From assembly GCF_002699855.1 (NCBI RefSeq), contig NZ_LKBW01000112.1, forward strand, positions 24,669-88,668: 64,000 bases of DNA. Reading direction: 5' to 3'. Positions 8,079-17,657 of the stretch are shown here, one piece after another. How positions within the stretch are numbered: position 1 is the first letter of the stretch; every line of letters starts with the position of its first letter. The notes under the pieces are model-generated. The model had not been told where the DNA came from and ran no database searches. It was given only the letters and a program-made list of their open reading frames with translations. This DNA comes from Pseudomonas amygdali (GTDB lineage Bacteria; Pseudomonadota; Gammaproteobacteria; Pseudomonadales; Pseudomonadaceae). Both the position numbers and the translations under genes were made by a program.

Positions 8079-10862
8079 TTACATAGTTTGAATAAGCAAA
8101 TTGACGGAAAATCTTTCAAGCGCTGCACTGAGCGGTATCTCCCGAACGTGTGTTGCGACACCGTCGGAAAAGAGTCCTTTCCAGTCAGATCCAGAGTCGG
8201 CACACGGAAGCATAATCCGTGTGTCGCCCCAATTGGCAGCATTAATCAATGGAGTTTGCGCAGTACCCAATAGTTCACTGCTTGTGCGTGGGACTACGAT
8301 GATAGCGCGCACTCCTTGTGTCTCCCGGGCAAAAGCCATCACGTGCCCGGCGTGGCTACCCTTTATTTCCAGAGGCTGATAACGCCCCTCGCTGAACAGC
8401 GTTGGGTGCTTGGCACGCAGGTTCAAAACCTTCGCAATCAGCGCCTGTTTGATGCGGCCATCCTGCCAGTTATCGAGCAGGTCGGAAGCGCTTGCATCTT
8501 CTGCCAGCGCTTTCTGTCGGGCTGCATAATCAACCGGTCGCCGGTTGTCCGGATCCACCAGGCTGAAATCCCAGAACTCGGTGCCCTGATACAAATCGGG
8601 AACACCGGGTACGGTCAAGCGTAGCAAGGTTTGCGCCAGACTGTTGAGTGCCCCGGCGGTCGCGATACGATTGGCCGTTGCACTCAGTGACTGGCGCAAC
8701 GCCAGCGCTTCAGGAGCCAACAGCAAACGTTCAAGAAATTCGCGGCAAGCCGTTTCGTAAGGCTGATTCGGCGCGCTCCAGCTGCTTTGCAGCTTGGCTT
8801 CGCGCAGGGCTTTCTCTTGCCACTGCACCATGCGCTTCGCGTATTCCTGGTGAGCTTCTTCGCCCTCCAGGCTCAGCGGCCAGCTGCCCAGCAAGGCCTG
8901 ATAAAGCATCAGCTCGTCACCCGCACTGATGGCCGGTTCTTCGCCTTTCAGGGGCACTGCCAGCTGTCTCCAGCGTTCTACCTGTTCGGCGTACCACGGC
9001 GCACATTCACTCAGGACCGCAAGGCGTGTACGTGTGTCCTCGCCACGCTTGTGATCGTGCGTTGCAGTGGTCAGCAAGTTGTCAGGGAATTTTTCCAGAC
9101 GCTCCAGGCAGACCTGATGGAAGTCTTCCACCGGCGCACTGAAATGCTGCGGATGAAAGCCTACATCGTTGCGCGACAACAGCACTGCAGAGCGATAGAA
9201 CGAGGTGTCCTCAACCGACTTGGCGGCAACCGGGGAGGTCAGTTGCTGGAACCGTACACACGCATTCTTGTACAGCTTGCGCAACGGTCCGCGTGGCAGT
9301 TTGCGCCACGCTTCGCCACCCAGCCAGCGTGCCAGATAATCCAGCACTGGCCAGTCGCCTTCGTTCAAAGTGGTGCGAGCGCCTTCCATTGCCTGCTGGA
9401 AATACTTGTCGTCCTGCGCCGAGCGGCCGCATACCGAGATATAGGTGCGATAAATCGGAAAATTGACGATCAGCGCGAGCAGGGCACGGCGAATTGCACC
9501 CAGCGTGAGGTCACGGCTCATCAGGTCGCTGCGTGCAACTTGCAGCAACGACTGCGCGACGTTCTCGAAATCGCCCGCCAGTGTGCCGTGCAGGACCAGG
9601 TCCCGGGCCACCAGCACTTCTTGATCGAAGTCAGCGGTACGTTCTGTCAGTCGACTCCACAGCTCTCCAAGTGGCTCTTTGCCCTTGGGATCGTGTTGCA
9701 GCAGCGAGACCTGATTCATGAACTCGTAGCCAGTTGTACCGTCCACGCTCCAGTCTTCACGCAACGGCTCATCCGGCCCCAGTATTTTCTCGACGAAAAT
9801 AGGCAGATGATCAATGCGCGCCTCGGCAGGACGCAGCTTGAGCAGGCTTTTTACCCGGCGATGCAGCTTGCGGCCGTAGCCGCGCGGGTTGGCCAGCCCA
9901 TCGATATGATCGATCCGCAACCCGTCAACCAGGCCGTCGGCAATCAGCTGGAATATCTTGCCGTGGGTGGCTTCAAATACCTGCGGCCGTTCGACACGCA
10001 AACCACCTAGCTCGTTGATGTCGAAGAAGCGCCGCCAATTGATGTCATCACCGGCAGTATGCCAGCTGGCCAGACGATAGTGCTGACGTTCCAGCAACTG
10101 ATGCAGACGCTGAAAGCCTTCCGGCTTGCTGGAGTCGAAGTGCGCAAGGATCTGCTCGATGCCTTTGAGCACCTGCGGATCTTTCGCCAGCTCGGCCAGC
10201 TCGGTTCTGGCCTGACGTGCACGTTCGTAGGCTTGCGGGTATTGAGCAAGCGCAGTGAAGCGCTGGCCCATTTCCTTCAATTGCGGGTGTTCGACTGCCT
10301 GAAGCAATGAATCATAGGTCAGCGGGCAGATCGGGAAATGATGCTGGTAGTGCTCGATAAAAAACATGCCGCGCTCGGCGTTGAAGCGCAGCGGGATTTC
10401 TCCGGCCTGCAGGACGGTGCCGTAATCGCTGCTCAGAAACGGCAGCAGCAACTGGCCTTCCAGCAACGGATCCGGCGAATTCCACTGAATGTCGAAGAAC
10501 TCGGCATACGGGCTGCGCCGACCCCATTCGAGCAGGTCCAGCCACCAGGGATTGTCTGCACCACCGACGGCCATGTGGTTGGAGACGATGTCGAGGATCA
10601 GCCCCATGCCGTGTTCGCGCAAGGCCGATACCAGACGCAGCAGGGCAGGCTCGCCACCCAGTTCCGGGTTGATGACGGTCGGGTCGACGACGTCGTAACC
10701 ATGCATTGAGCCAGCACGCGCCTTGAGCAGCGGCGAGGCATAGACATGGCTGATCCCCAGACTGGCGAAGTAGGGCACCAGCGGCACCGCATCGTCGAGC
10801 GTGAAATCTTTATGAAATTGTAAACGCTGGGTAGCGCGCAAAGGCTGTAATGGACGGGTCAT
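8079..10862 (-). CDS. treY: Malto-oligosyltrehalose synthase
   Basis: A 927-residue GH13 intramolecular transglucosylase that converts the reducing-end alpha-1,4 linkage of a maltodextrin into alpha,alpha-1,1, giving malto-oligosyltrehalose. Visible motifs are GISHVYASPLLKARAGSMHG near the N-terminus, DIVSNH (91-96) and GLRIDHIDG with nucleophile Asp318. FVEKILGPDEPL near residue 355 carries the acid Glu. Late TreY hallmarks include TATHDHKRGEDTR and TVPGVPDLYQGTE. Its ATG overlaps the malQ stop by 4 bp. Together with TreZ it releases trehalose from GlgA-made glucan. Confidence 0.95.
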   Translation of the reverse strand: MTRPLQPLRATQRLQFHKDFTLDDAVPLVPYFASLGISHVYASPLLKARAGSMHGYDVVDPTVINPELGGEPALLRLVSALREHGMGLILDIVSNHMAVGGADNPWWLDLLEWGRRSPYAEFFDIQWNSPDPLLEGQLLLPFLSSDYGTVLQAGEIPLRFNAERGMFFIEHYQHHFPICPLTYDSLLQAVEHPQLKEMGQRFTALAQYPQAYERARQARTELAELAKDPQVLKGIEQILAHFDSSKPEGFQRLHQLLERQHYRLASWHTAGDDINWRRFFDINELGGLRVERPQVFEATHGKIFQLIADGLVDGLRIDHIDGLANPRGYGRKLHRRVKSLLKLRPAEARIDHLPIFVEKILGPDEPLREDWSVDGTTGYEFMNQVSLLQHDPKGKEPLGELWSRLTERTADFDQEVLVARDLVLHGTLAGDFENVAQSLLQVARSDLMSRDLTLGAIRRALLALIVNFPIYRTYISVCGRSAQDDKYFQQAMEGARTTLNEGDWPVLDYLARWLGGEAWRKLPRGPLRKLYKNACVRFQQLTSPVAAKSVEDTSFYRSAVLLSRNDVGFHPQHFSAPVEDFHQVCLERLEKFPDNLLTTATHDHKRGEDTRTRLAVLSECAPWYAEQVERWRQLAVPLKGEEPAISAGDELMLYQALLGSWPLSLEGEEAHQEYAKRMVQWQEKALREAKLQSSWSAPNQPYETACREFLERLLLAPEALALRQSLSATANRIATAGALNSLAQTLLRLTVPGVPDLYQGTEFWDFSLVDPDNRRPVDYAARQKALAEDASASDLLDNWQDGRIKQALIAKVLNLRAKHPTLFSEGRYQPLEIKGSHAGHVMAFARETQGVRAIIVVPRTSSELLGTAQTPLINAANWGDTRIMLPCADSGSDWKGLFSDGVATHVREIPLSAALERFSVNLLIQTM

Positions 10863-12937
10863 TGGTCACGCTCCGCAGCTTGCAGCCGGGATTGGGAGAG
10901 CAATTCCAGTCGTCGAGCAGCATTCGGGTTATCAAGCAAGGAGGCCGCATCGCCGGGGAGGCGTCTGCGCCAGTTCGGGTGGCTGTCAATGGTGCCGGGC
11001 AGGTTGGCCTGCTCCTTGACGCCCAGCGCATCTTCCATCGGTAGCAGCACCAGTGGAGCGCGCGTGTGACCCAGATAGCGAATGCTCGCGTCGATGATCT
11101 GCTCAGGGTCTTCGCTTTCGGACGGCAGGCTGTCGACGTTCTGACTCAAGGTTCGGCACAGGCTTGCATATTCGCGCCCGCGTTCTTCACGCCATTGCGA
11201 TTCATGTTGCTCGTCGATGTGACCCAGCTGGGCATTCCACTCGATATCCAGCTCGCTGAGCCAGCCTGCCAGTGTCGGCAAATCGTGGGTGCTGGTGGTG
11301 GCCAGTGCCTGGTCCGACCAGTCAAGGATGGGCTTGAACTGACCGTTGTTCTGTTCGAAGAGCAGCACACGCATGCCCAGAATCGCCCGAGCGCTGAGCT
11401 TGTCGCTGAGACCTTCAGGCACAGTTCCAAGGTCTTCACCGAGCACGATCGCCTTGTGCCGCCAGGATTCCAGACTCAGCAGGCGAAGCATGTCGTCCAA
11501 CGGGAAATTCAGATACGCGCCTTCACTTGGAGGCGCCCCCTGAGGAATGACCCATAGCCGCTGCAAGCCCATAACATGGTCGATACGCAACCCGCCGGCA
11601 TGGGCGAAGTTGGCCCGCAGCATCTCGATGAGCGCGCGAAAACCATTACGCTTGAGGCCGTCCGGTGAAAACGCGGAAATCCCCCAGCTCTGGCCGGCAC
11701 GGTTGAGAATGTCAGGTGGTGCGCCAACAGTCAGAGCCGACAGCAACTCGTCCTGACGACTCCAGGCCTGACTTCCGGCACCATCGGCACCCACTGCCAG
11801 GTCGGCGATCAGGCCGATGCGCATGCCACTGCTGCGTGCGGCAGACTGCGCACGCTCCAGGCCGCGGGCGATGAGCCATTGAGCGAATGCATGAAAACTG
11901 ATGTGCTCGCTGTGCGCTTCGGTAAATGCTGCGACGGCGTCACTACGAGGGTCTTTGAACTCTTCCGGCCATTCATGCCAATTGTTGCCGATATTCAACG
12001 TTTCGGATTCGGCACACAGCGCTTCGAAGCGGCAGTGGTTCTCCAGGGCCTCGCCACCGCTGTGGCGGAAGCTGTTGAAGTCTTCGTGCAAGGGGTGATC
12101 ACCCGCACTGAACCCTTCGTACAGCTTGTGCAGCGCTTTCCACTTGGCTTGGGCAGCAGCAGGCCAGTCAATCAACTGCTGCGCTTCCAGTTGCTTCATT
12201 TCGTCGCCGACGCGCGCGTCTTCTATCGCCTGACGCCATGCATGTTCACCCAGAATGGCACCGGGCGACGCATACAGGCTATTTAGAAACAGTCGGCTGG
12301 ACGGCGAATAAGGGCTGTAACGGTGTGGATCATTGGCGAACATTGCATGGATCGGGCTGATGCCCAGCGCATCGGCACCGCGCTCTCCGGCAGCGCGAAC
12401 AACCTTCTCCAGTGCTTCCGTATCGCCAAAACCGCCATCGCCCTCGCGGCGCAGGCTGTAAAGCTGAGCAGTCAGACCCCAGCCATGTGGCTTCGGCGCA
12501 TCGGTGGCCATTGCCATGCTGAAACAGGTTTTAGGGGCGACAGCGATGGTCAGATGTTGACCGGCAATCTCCAACTGTTGATAGCCGGGCGGTGCCAGCG
12601 CTGGAAGTTCGCCGGACGCGGTTAGCCTGGCGTCCAGCGATGAACCGTCTTCTAGGTGCAGCGTGAATGGCGTTTGCGGCGCAAACCACTCGGACAGATC
12701 CAGATTACTGTCCGCGTCGACCGTCAGCAGCGGCGGGGCGCTTTTGCCGTGGCTGGCGTTTTGCAGGCTTAACAGGCTGGCATCGATAGCCTCGCCGTTT
12801 TCGGCCGGATAGCCCAGTGCTTCCAGAACCTTGCGCAGTACATCAGGGCTGACAGTCTGCGGCCGAGCGTTGGCATCGACCCAATGCACCGATAGCCCTG
12901 CCTCGGTCGCAAGCCTCTCCAATTGCTCATTGTTCAT
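10859..12937 (-). CDS. malQ: 4-alpha-glucanotransferase (amylomaltase)
   Basis: A 692-residue GH77 enzyme that disproportionates maltodextrins. The catalytic core shows GLRIDHVMGLQRLWVIPQG (nucleophile Asp), AIVLGEDLGTVP (acid Glu) and STHDLPTLAGW (stabilising Asp). An N-terminal extension of about 150 residues is typical of bacterial type II MalQ. I set the start at 12937 (MNNEQLERL) because GGAGGA lies 6-7 nt upstream; the frame is open seven codons further. It overlaps the end of treZ by 11 bp. In the operon it would recycle short dextrins left by TreY/TreZ and GlgX. Confidence 0.93.
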   Translation of the reverse strand: MNNEQLERLATEAGLSVHWVDANARPQTVSPDVLRKVLEALGYPAENGEAIDASLLSLQNASHGKSAPPLLTVDADSNLDLSEWFAPQTPFTLHLEDGSSLDARLTASGELPALAPPGYQQLEIAGQHLTIAVAPKTCFSMAMATDAPKPHGWGLTAQLYSLRREGDGGFGDTEALEKVVRAAGERGADALGISPIHAMFANDPHRYSPYSPSSRLFLNSLYASPGAILGEHAWRQAIEDARVGDEMKQLEAQQLIDWPAAAQAKWKALHKLYEGFSAGDHPLHEDFNSFRHSGGEALENHCRFEALCAESETLNIGNNWHEWPEEFKDPRSDAVAAFTEAHSEHISFHAFAQWLIARGLERAQSAARSSGMRIGLIADLAVGADGAGSQAWSRQDELLSALTVGAPPDILNRAGQSWGISAFSPDGLKRNGFRALIEMLRANFAHAGGLRIDHVMGLQRLWVIPQGAPPSEGAYLNFPLDDMLRLLSLESWRHKAIVLGEDLGTVPEGLSDKLSARAILGMRVLLFEQNNGQFKPILDWSDQALATTSTHDLPTLAGWLSELDIEWNAQLGHIDEQHESQWREERGREYASLCRTLSQNVDSLPSESEDPEQIIDASIRYLGHTRAPLVLLPMEDALGVKEQANLPGTIDSHPNWRRRLPGDAASLLDNPNAARRLELLSQSRLQAAERDQ

Positions 12938-14750
12938 CCTGTTCCTCCAGAACATCACTTGCTGTCAGGCTGACAATGGCCGTGTAAGGATTGAGGATGG
13001 CCTGCGGGGAAAGTTCGGACGATTTTGCGGCGCTGGAGAATATCTGCCGGGCATTTTTCTGCGCCGGGGCATCGACAGCCTGCTCGCTGAGGTTCAGGTC
13101 GATACGCAGCTCGCTGCCATCGCCCAGCACCCAGCGTGCACTGACTGCCTTGTCGCCGAGAATATCGGTTTTCAGGAAGCGTGCACCGGGCAGGCGTGGC
13201 ACGATTTCCTTGTGCCGCAAAGCCAGCAACTGTGTATAAAAGTCGACCCAGCTGCGGTGATCCAAGCCTTTGTCGGTCTCCAGATCAACTGCCGAAAACG
13301 CCGGACGTGATGCCTCGAATGTCTTGATGTCGTTCGGGTCGGGAATGTGCTCGCGCTTTTCCGGATCGGCGAATGCGGCAAAGTCGGCGAACTCCTTGCG
13401 ACGTCCTTCGCGCACCGCATCGGCCAGTTCGCCATGGTGGCTGGTGAAGAACAGAAACGGTTCGCTGGCCGCCCACTCATCGCCCATGAACATCAGCGGA
13501 ATCATCGGCGAAAGCAGCAACAGGGCGGTAGCGGCCCTCAGCACAGCAGGCGTGCACAGCTGCGGCAAACGCTCACCGAGTGCGCGGTTGCCGATCTGGT
13601 CATGGTTCTGCAGGAACAATACAAAGGCAGTCGGCGCAAGGTGGCCGCTGGGCTCTCCTCGCGTGTGTCCATGCCGCGTCTGTTCGCCCTGATAGACAAA
13701 CCCTTCGCTGAGCAGGCGCGCAAGCTTTTGCGTAGGCTGCTGAGCGAAGTCGGAATAATAGGCGTCGGTTTCACCGGTCAGCAGCACGTGCAAAGTGTTG
13801 TGCCCGTCGTCGTCCCATTGTGCATCGAAGCCTTTCTCCAGAAGACCGGCCTGGTTGAACTCGTTCTCAAGGTTCAGCCACACGTGCCTGCCCGGCTCGA
13901 TCTGGCCGCGTACGCGAGTTGCGAATTCTGGCAGGAACGTTTTATCGCGAATGGCATGCACAGCGTCCATGCGCAAGCCGTCGATGCGGTATTCCAGCAG
14001 CCACATCAGCGCATTGTCGACGAAGAAGTCGCGCACCTGCGGGCGGCGAAAATCAATGGCATCGCCCCACGGGGTATGCAGATCGCTGCGGAAAAACTCC
14101 TTGGCGTAACTTCCCAGGTAGTTGCCGTCCGGGCCGAAGTGGTTGTACACCACGTCCAGTATCACCATCAGGCCAAGACCGTGAGCTGTATCGATCAGGT
14201 GCTTGAGCTCTTCCGGTGTGCCATAGGAAGATTGCGGGGCGTAGTGCAGAACGCCGTCGTAGCCCCAGTTGCGATCACCGGGAAACTGCGCAAGCGGCAT
14301 CAGCTCGATCGCGGTAATGCCCATTTGCGCAAGGCGCGGCAGGTGTTTTTCCACGGCAGCATAGCCGCCCATCGCACCTACGTGCAGCTCATAGATCACC
14401 GCCTCATGCCACGGCCGACCTTGCCATGAGGTGTTTTGCCATGAATAGGCCAGAGGGTCCACTACGAAGCTTTGAGAATGGACATCGTCGACCTGCGCGC
14501 GGGAGGCGGGGTCAGGCACTTCCAGTTCATGGTCGATTTTGAAGCGGTATCGAGTGCCCGCTTCGCAGCGGGCCTCAAGGACGAACCAGCCTTCCGGCTG
14601 GGGCAGCATGGCCAGTGACTGAACACCCTGGCCATCCTGGAGTTCGACATTTACGTAGTTGGCATCCGGTGCCCAGAGGGCAAACCGGGTGTGTTCGGGG
14701 TCTAGCAAGACGGCGCCGTGGCGCCAGTTATCGTCTGTACGCAGTGGCAT
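12927..14750 (-). CDS. treZ: Malto-oligosyltrehalose trehalohydrolase
   Basis: A 607-residue GH13 enzyme that cleaves trehalose from malto-oligosyltrehalose. The N-terminal E-set/CBM48 region (HGAVLLDPEHTRFALWAPDA) precedes ELHVGAMG and the barrel. DVVYNHFGPDGNYL is conserved region I, DGLRMDAVHAI carries the nucleophile Asp, WLNLENEFN the acid Glu, and LQNHDQIGNRA the stabilising Asp. Fifteen bp separate it from the glgA stop, consistent with one transcript. It acts directly after TreY. Confidence 0.95.
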   Translation of the reverse strand: MPLRTDDNWRHGAVLLDPEHTRFALWAPDANYVNVELQDGQGVQSLAMLPQPEGWFVLEARCEAGTRYRFKIDHELEVPDPASRAQVDDVHSQSFVVDPLAYSWQNTSWQGRPWHEAVIYELHVGAMGGYAAVEKHLPRLAQMGITAIELMPLAQFPGDRNWGYDGVLHYAPQSSYGTPEELKHLIDTAHGLGLMVILDVVYNHFGPDGNYLGSYAKEFFRSDLHTPWGDAIDFRRPQVRDFFVDNALMWLLEYRIDGLRMDAVHAIRDKTFLPEFATRVRGQIEPGRHVWLNLENEFNQAGLLEKGFDAQWDDDGHNTLHVLLTGETDAYYSDFAQQPTQKLARLLSEGFVYQGEQTRHGHTRGEPSGHLAPTAFVLFLQNHDQIGNRALGERLPQLCTPAVLRAATALLLLSPMIPLMFMGDEWAASEPFLFFTSHHGELADAVREGRRKEFADFAAFADPEKREHIPDPNDIKTFEASRPAFSAVDLETDKGLDHRSWVDFYTQLLALRHKEIVPRLPGARFLKTDILGDKAVSARWVLGDGSELRIDLNLSEQAVDAPAQKNARQIFSSAAKSSELSPQAILNPYTAIVSLTASDVLEEQDEQ

Positions 14751-14765
14751 CCATTGATCCTTAAA

Positions 14766-16364
14766 CTAGTAGTTGCTGGAAATGCTCACGTTTTTCTTCA
14801 ACAGGTCGCGGTAGAGATCTGCGTAGGGCTCTACTGCCTGATGCCAGTTGAAGGGAGCAGCCATTGCACGGCAGCGCATGGCGTTGAGCAGCTCACGGTG
14901 GGCGAATACCTGAAACGTGCGGTTCAGGGCTTCGGTGTAGCTTTCGATGGTTGATTCTTTGAACAGGAAGCCGGTCACGCCGTCCTCGATTGTGTCCGCC
15001 AGGCCCCCGGTGTTGCGTGCGACAGGCAGGGAGCCGAAGCGTTGCGCGTACATCTGGCTCAGACCGCAGGGTTCATAGCGCGATGGCATCAACAGAAAAT
15101 CGCTGCCGGCGAACATGCGTCGAGCGTCGGTTTCATTGAAGCCGATACGTACACCAATGCGCCCCGGGAAGCGTGCGGCCAGCTCGCGCATGGCATCTTC
15201 TTCCTCGGGCTCGCCGCGACCGATAATTGCGATTTGTCCGCCGTTGTTGACGATGTGCTCGGCAACCCCGATGGTCAGGTCCAGGCCTTTTTGATACACA
15301 AGGCGCGAAACCACTGCATACAAGGGCCCGGTCGAGGCATCCAGCTCAAACAGCTCACGCACATAGTCGGCGTTGATTTCCTTGCGCGTCCATTCGTTGG
15401 GCGCAAAGTGGCAGATCAGGTGTTCGTCGGTCGCTGCATCCCAGCTTTCGTCGATTCCGTTAGGGATGCCGCTGAGCTGACCCTTGTTAGCCTTGCTCTG
15501 CAGAAAACCTTCCAGGCCGCAACCAAACTCTGGCGTGGTGATTTCCCGAGCATAGGTGGCACTCACGGTCGTAATGTGGCTCGCGAAGGCCATGCCTGCC
15601 TTGATGAAGGACAGCTTGCCGTAGAACTCCATGCCTTCCGGGGTGATCGCTTCATCTGGAATGCCCAGTTCACGACTCGAAGCGGTACTCACGGTCCCCT
15701 GATAGGCCAGATTGTGGATAGTAAAGATGCTTGGCGTGGACTGCCCGCGCCAGCGCATGTAGGCAGGCGCCAAGCCGGCAGGCCAGTCATGGGCATGGAC
15801 CAGCTCGGGGCACCATTGGCTTTTCACTTCGCCAGCCGCAAATTCGGCAGCCGCGAGCCCCAGACGGGCAAAACGAATATGGTTATCGGACCAGTCGCGG
15901 CCATCGCTGTCGGCGTAAGGCGTGCCTTCACGCTCGTAAAGCTCAGGGCAGATCAACACATAGATCACAAGGCCATCTTTCATGTCCATGCGACCCACCT
16001 TGCAAGGTGGCAGTGCAGCATGCCCGCCCAACTGGCTGATGATATGGATCGGGTTTCCGCTGTTGATGACCTGCGGATAACCTGGAATAAGAACCCGCAC
16101 GTCATGCAGGTGGCGCATTGCTCGTGGCAATGCGGCGGATACGTCGCCCAGCCCACCGGTTTTCACCAGGTCGGCCAATTCCGAGGTCACGAACAACACT
16201 TTGCGTCTGCTGACCTGAGACATGGTCGGCGTAGGCTGAATTGTTGAGGTTGGTAATTGCAGCAAAGGAACGCTCTTGGTAGAGAAGACTGGCAGATGAG
16301 TCAGCTCGCCGACAGGCTGGTTAAAACTCTCTCCCTTCTGGATTTTGACAGCGGCGCTAATCAT
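14766..16364 (-). CDS. glgA: Glycogen synthase (ADP-glucose type)
   Basis: A 532-residue GT5 glucosyltransferase adding glucose from ADP-glucose to alpha-1,4 glucan. The substrate loop KTGGLGDV occupies residues 68-75. EPCGLSQMYAQRFGSLPVARNTGGL near residue 440 is the nucleotide-sugar site, with the retaining-enzyme Glu. The ATG at 16364 has AAGGGGAAAA upstream, so I keep the 47-residue N-terminal extension, although MSQVSRRK at 16223 is where the conserved domain begins. It is the first gene of the leftward operon, and its upstream region holds two inverted repeats. Confidence 0.93.
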   Translation of the reverse strand: MISAAVKIQKGESFNQPVGELTHLPVFSTKSVPLLQLPTSTIQPTPTMSQVSRRKVLFVTSELADLVKTGGLGDVSAALPRAMRHLHDVRVLIPGYPQVINSGNPIHIISQLGGHAALPPCKVGRMDMKDGLVIYVLICPELYEREGTPYADSDGRDWSDNHIRFARLGLAAAEFAAGEVKSQWCPELVHAHDWPAGLAPAYMRWRGQSTPSIFTIHNLAYQGTVSTASSRELGIPDEAITPEGMEFYGKLSFIKAGMAFASHITTVSATYAREITTPEFGCGLEGFLQSKANKGQLSGIPNGIDESWDAATDEHLICHFAPNEWTRKEINADYVRELFELDASTGPLYAVVSRLVYQKGLDLTIGVAEHIVNNGGQIAIIGRGEPEEEDAMRELAARFPGRIGVRIGFNETDARRMFAGSDFLLMPSRYEPCGLSQMYAQRFGSLPVARNTGGLADTIEDGVTGFLFKESTIESYTEALNRTFQVFAHRELLNAMRCRAMAAPFNWHQAVEPYADLYRDLLKKNVSISSNY

Positions 16365-16411
16365 CGATTTTTCCCCTTAAAACAGTCTTGGTGCATCACT
16401 TGATTTTTATT

Positions 16412-16483
16412 GGCCATTTCCTATGGCCGGGTACACATACGTGCACTACGCAAGATCAATACCCGTTTGGACCATGCGTAGTG
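16412..16483. promoter_or_regulatory. Inverted repeats upstream of glgA operon
   Basis: Two perfect inverted repeats lie 48-120 bp upstream of glgA. GGCCAT/ATGGCC is at 16412-16417 and 16423-16428. CACTACGCA (16444-16452) matches TGCGTAGTG (16475-16483), 9-bp arms with a 22-nt spacer. No T-run follows, so they look like protein-binding or mRNA-leader structures rather than terminators. No regulator is assigned. Confidence 0.4.
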
Positions 16484-16540
16484 ACAAAGCCGCGTGATGT
16501 CGCCATTACCGGATGTCAGCCAATAGCATAGATGCTCCAT

Positions 16541-16693
16541 TCACCTGACCGGGGCGTTTTGGAGAAGTTTCGACTTTTTTCTGCGCGAATGTCTGGCAAG
16601 GGCTTTGAAGCCGCGCTTGTTGGCACGCTGCAAGGGCCAGCCCGGCAGTCGTTGCGCTTTTTTATGGGTTAAATTCGAGTCCCGAGGGCGCAT
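16541..16693 (-). CDS. Possible small basic protein, doubtful
   Basis: A 50-codon frame starting MRPRDSNLTHKKAQRLPGWP and ending with the very basic stretch RHSRRKKSKLLQ then NAPVR. It is in the 635-bp gap between glgA and the GNAT gene. Composition looks protein-like and strongly basic, but there is no convincing ribosome binding site and the frame is also open upstream to 16909. I do not recognise it. It could equally be chance. The remainder of the gap (16700-16985) shows no other gene. Confidence 0.25.
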   Translation of the reverse strand: MRPRDSNLTHKKAQRLPGWPLQRANKRGFKALARHSRRKKSKLLQNAPVR

Positions 16694-16999
16694 GACCGGT
16701 CGTCGGATCGTTCGACAATCGAGGTCATGCGTTTCTTTTTTATCGAAAAAAACGGGTGAGTGGAGCCGCTCATGAGCCCGATCGGTGCGTCGCGCCTTTT
16801 CTGGGTGCGTCTGGCGGTCAATATGTGGGCGTGGCGAGAAAATTCCTACATCCGCGCTGGAACATTTTGCAGCGAGGCAGGATAGAATCGGGCTAGACGC
16901 TCTAGTCACAGAGCTGGCTTGAAATAACGTGCTGGCCTTAAAGAGTTACCCTTTGACTGATTTTACAGAATCACTTTTATTGAATTGACGAGGATGGAA

Positions 17000-17491
17000 A
17001 TGGAAGCCCGCGAGGTATTGGTACTGCAAGCGAGTTACACGAATCCCGTGCACGCTGATGCAATTGGATTTGTGCTGAACGAATATTCGATGGATGTCAT
17101 GGGCACAGGTCGGCCGCTGTCGAGCGATGCGCGTCAGCAGTTGGCTATCGAGCTGGCCAAACGTCCCTACGCTTTCAGTGTGTTGGCGTTCATTTCCGGA
17201 GAGCCGGTAGGGCTGGTCAATTGCTTTGAGGGTTTTTCAACCTTTGCCTGTCGTCCGCTGGTCAATATTCACGACGTTGCGGTCGTCGCTCAATACCGCG
17301 GCATGGGCATCAGCCAGAAAATGTTGCTCAAGGTGGAAGAGATTGCACGCCAGCGAGGTTGCTGCAAACTGACACTTGAGGTTCTGGAGGGCAATGAGGT
17401 AGCTCAAGGTGCCTACAGGAAGCTCGGTTTCGACAATTACCAGTTGAGCGCTGAAATGGGGCGTGCCATGTTCTGGCAGAAGGCGCTATAA
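17000..17491 (+). CDS. GNAT-family N-acetyltransferase
   Basis: A 163-residue acetyl-CoA-dependent acetyltransferase. The acetyl-CoA pyrophosphate loop is QYRGMGIS (Q/R-x-x-G-x-G/A) following strand beta 4 VNIHDVAVVA, and motif B is CKLTLEVLEGNEVAQGAYRKLGF. I chose the ATG at 17000 because ACGAGG (16988-16993) stands 6 nt before it; an ATG at 16994 abuts that site and is less likely. Single-gene unit, followed by a convergent hairpin at 17600-17626. Acceptor substrate unknown. Confidence 0.85.
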   Translation: MEAREVLVLQASYTNPVHADAIGFVLNEYSMDVMGTGRPLSSDARQQLAIELAKRPYAFSVLAFISGEPVGLVNCFEGFSTFACRPLVNIHDVAVVAQYRGMGISQKMLLKVEEIARQRGCCKLTLEVLEGNEVAQGAYRKLGFDNYQLSAEMGRAMFWQKAL

Positions 17492-17599
17492 AGTACGCAG
17501 CAGGTTTGTGTGCAGCCGTGTCGGGTATAAGGGAAAAATGTTCAGCAGAATCGGACAGGGAAGGGGCGCAGACTGGCAGACTGTAAGAGCAGATCAGGT

Positions 17600-17626
17600 G
17601 GGCAAGCCAGAATATCGGGCTTGCCC
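17600..17626. terminator. Hairpin between convergent genes
   Basis: GGGCAAGCC (17600-17608) and GGCTTGCCC (17618-17626) form a perfect 9-bp stem. The plus-strand side is followed by TGAAGCGTTTT, a poor U-tract. It separates the GNAT gene from the leftward 57-residue gene, so it may serve both. Confidence 0.55.
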
Positions 17627-17657
17627 TGAAGCGTTTTAAGGGGTGATGCAATGGCAG

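Noticed and set aside
8787..10010. 407-codon rightward frame opposite treY
   Set aside because: Shadow of treY coding sequence; translation shows no family.
16540..16580. AlgU-type promoter (GAACTT-N16-TCTGA) upstream of glgA on the minus strand
   Set aside because: The best fit is AAACTT-N16-TCAGG, with only 3 of 5 matches in the -10 element; too weak to report as a feature.
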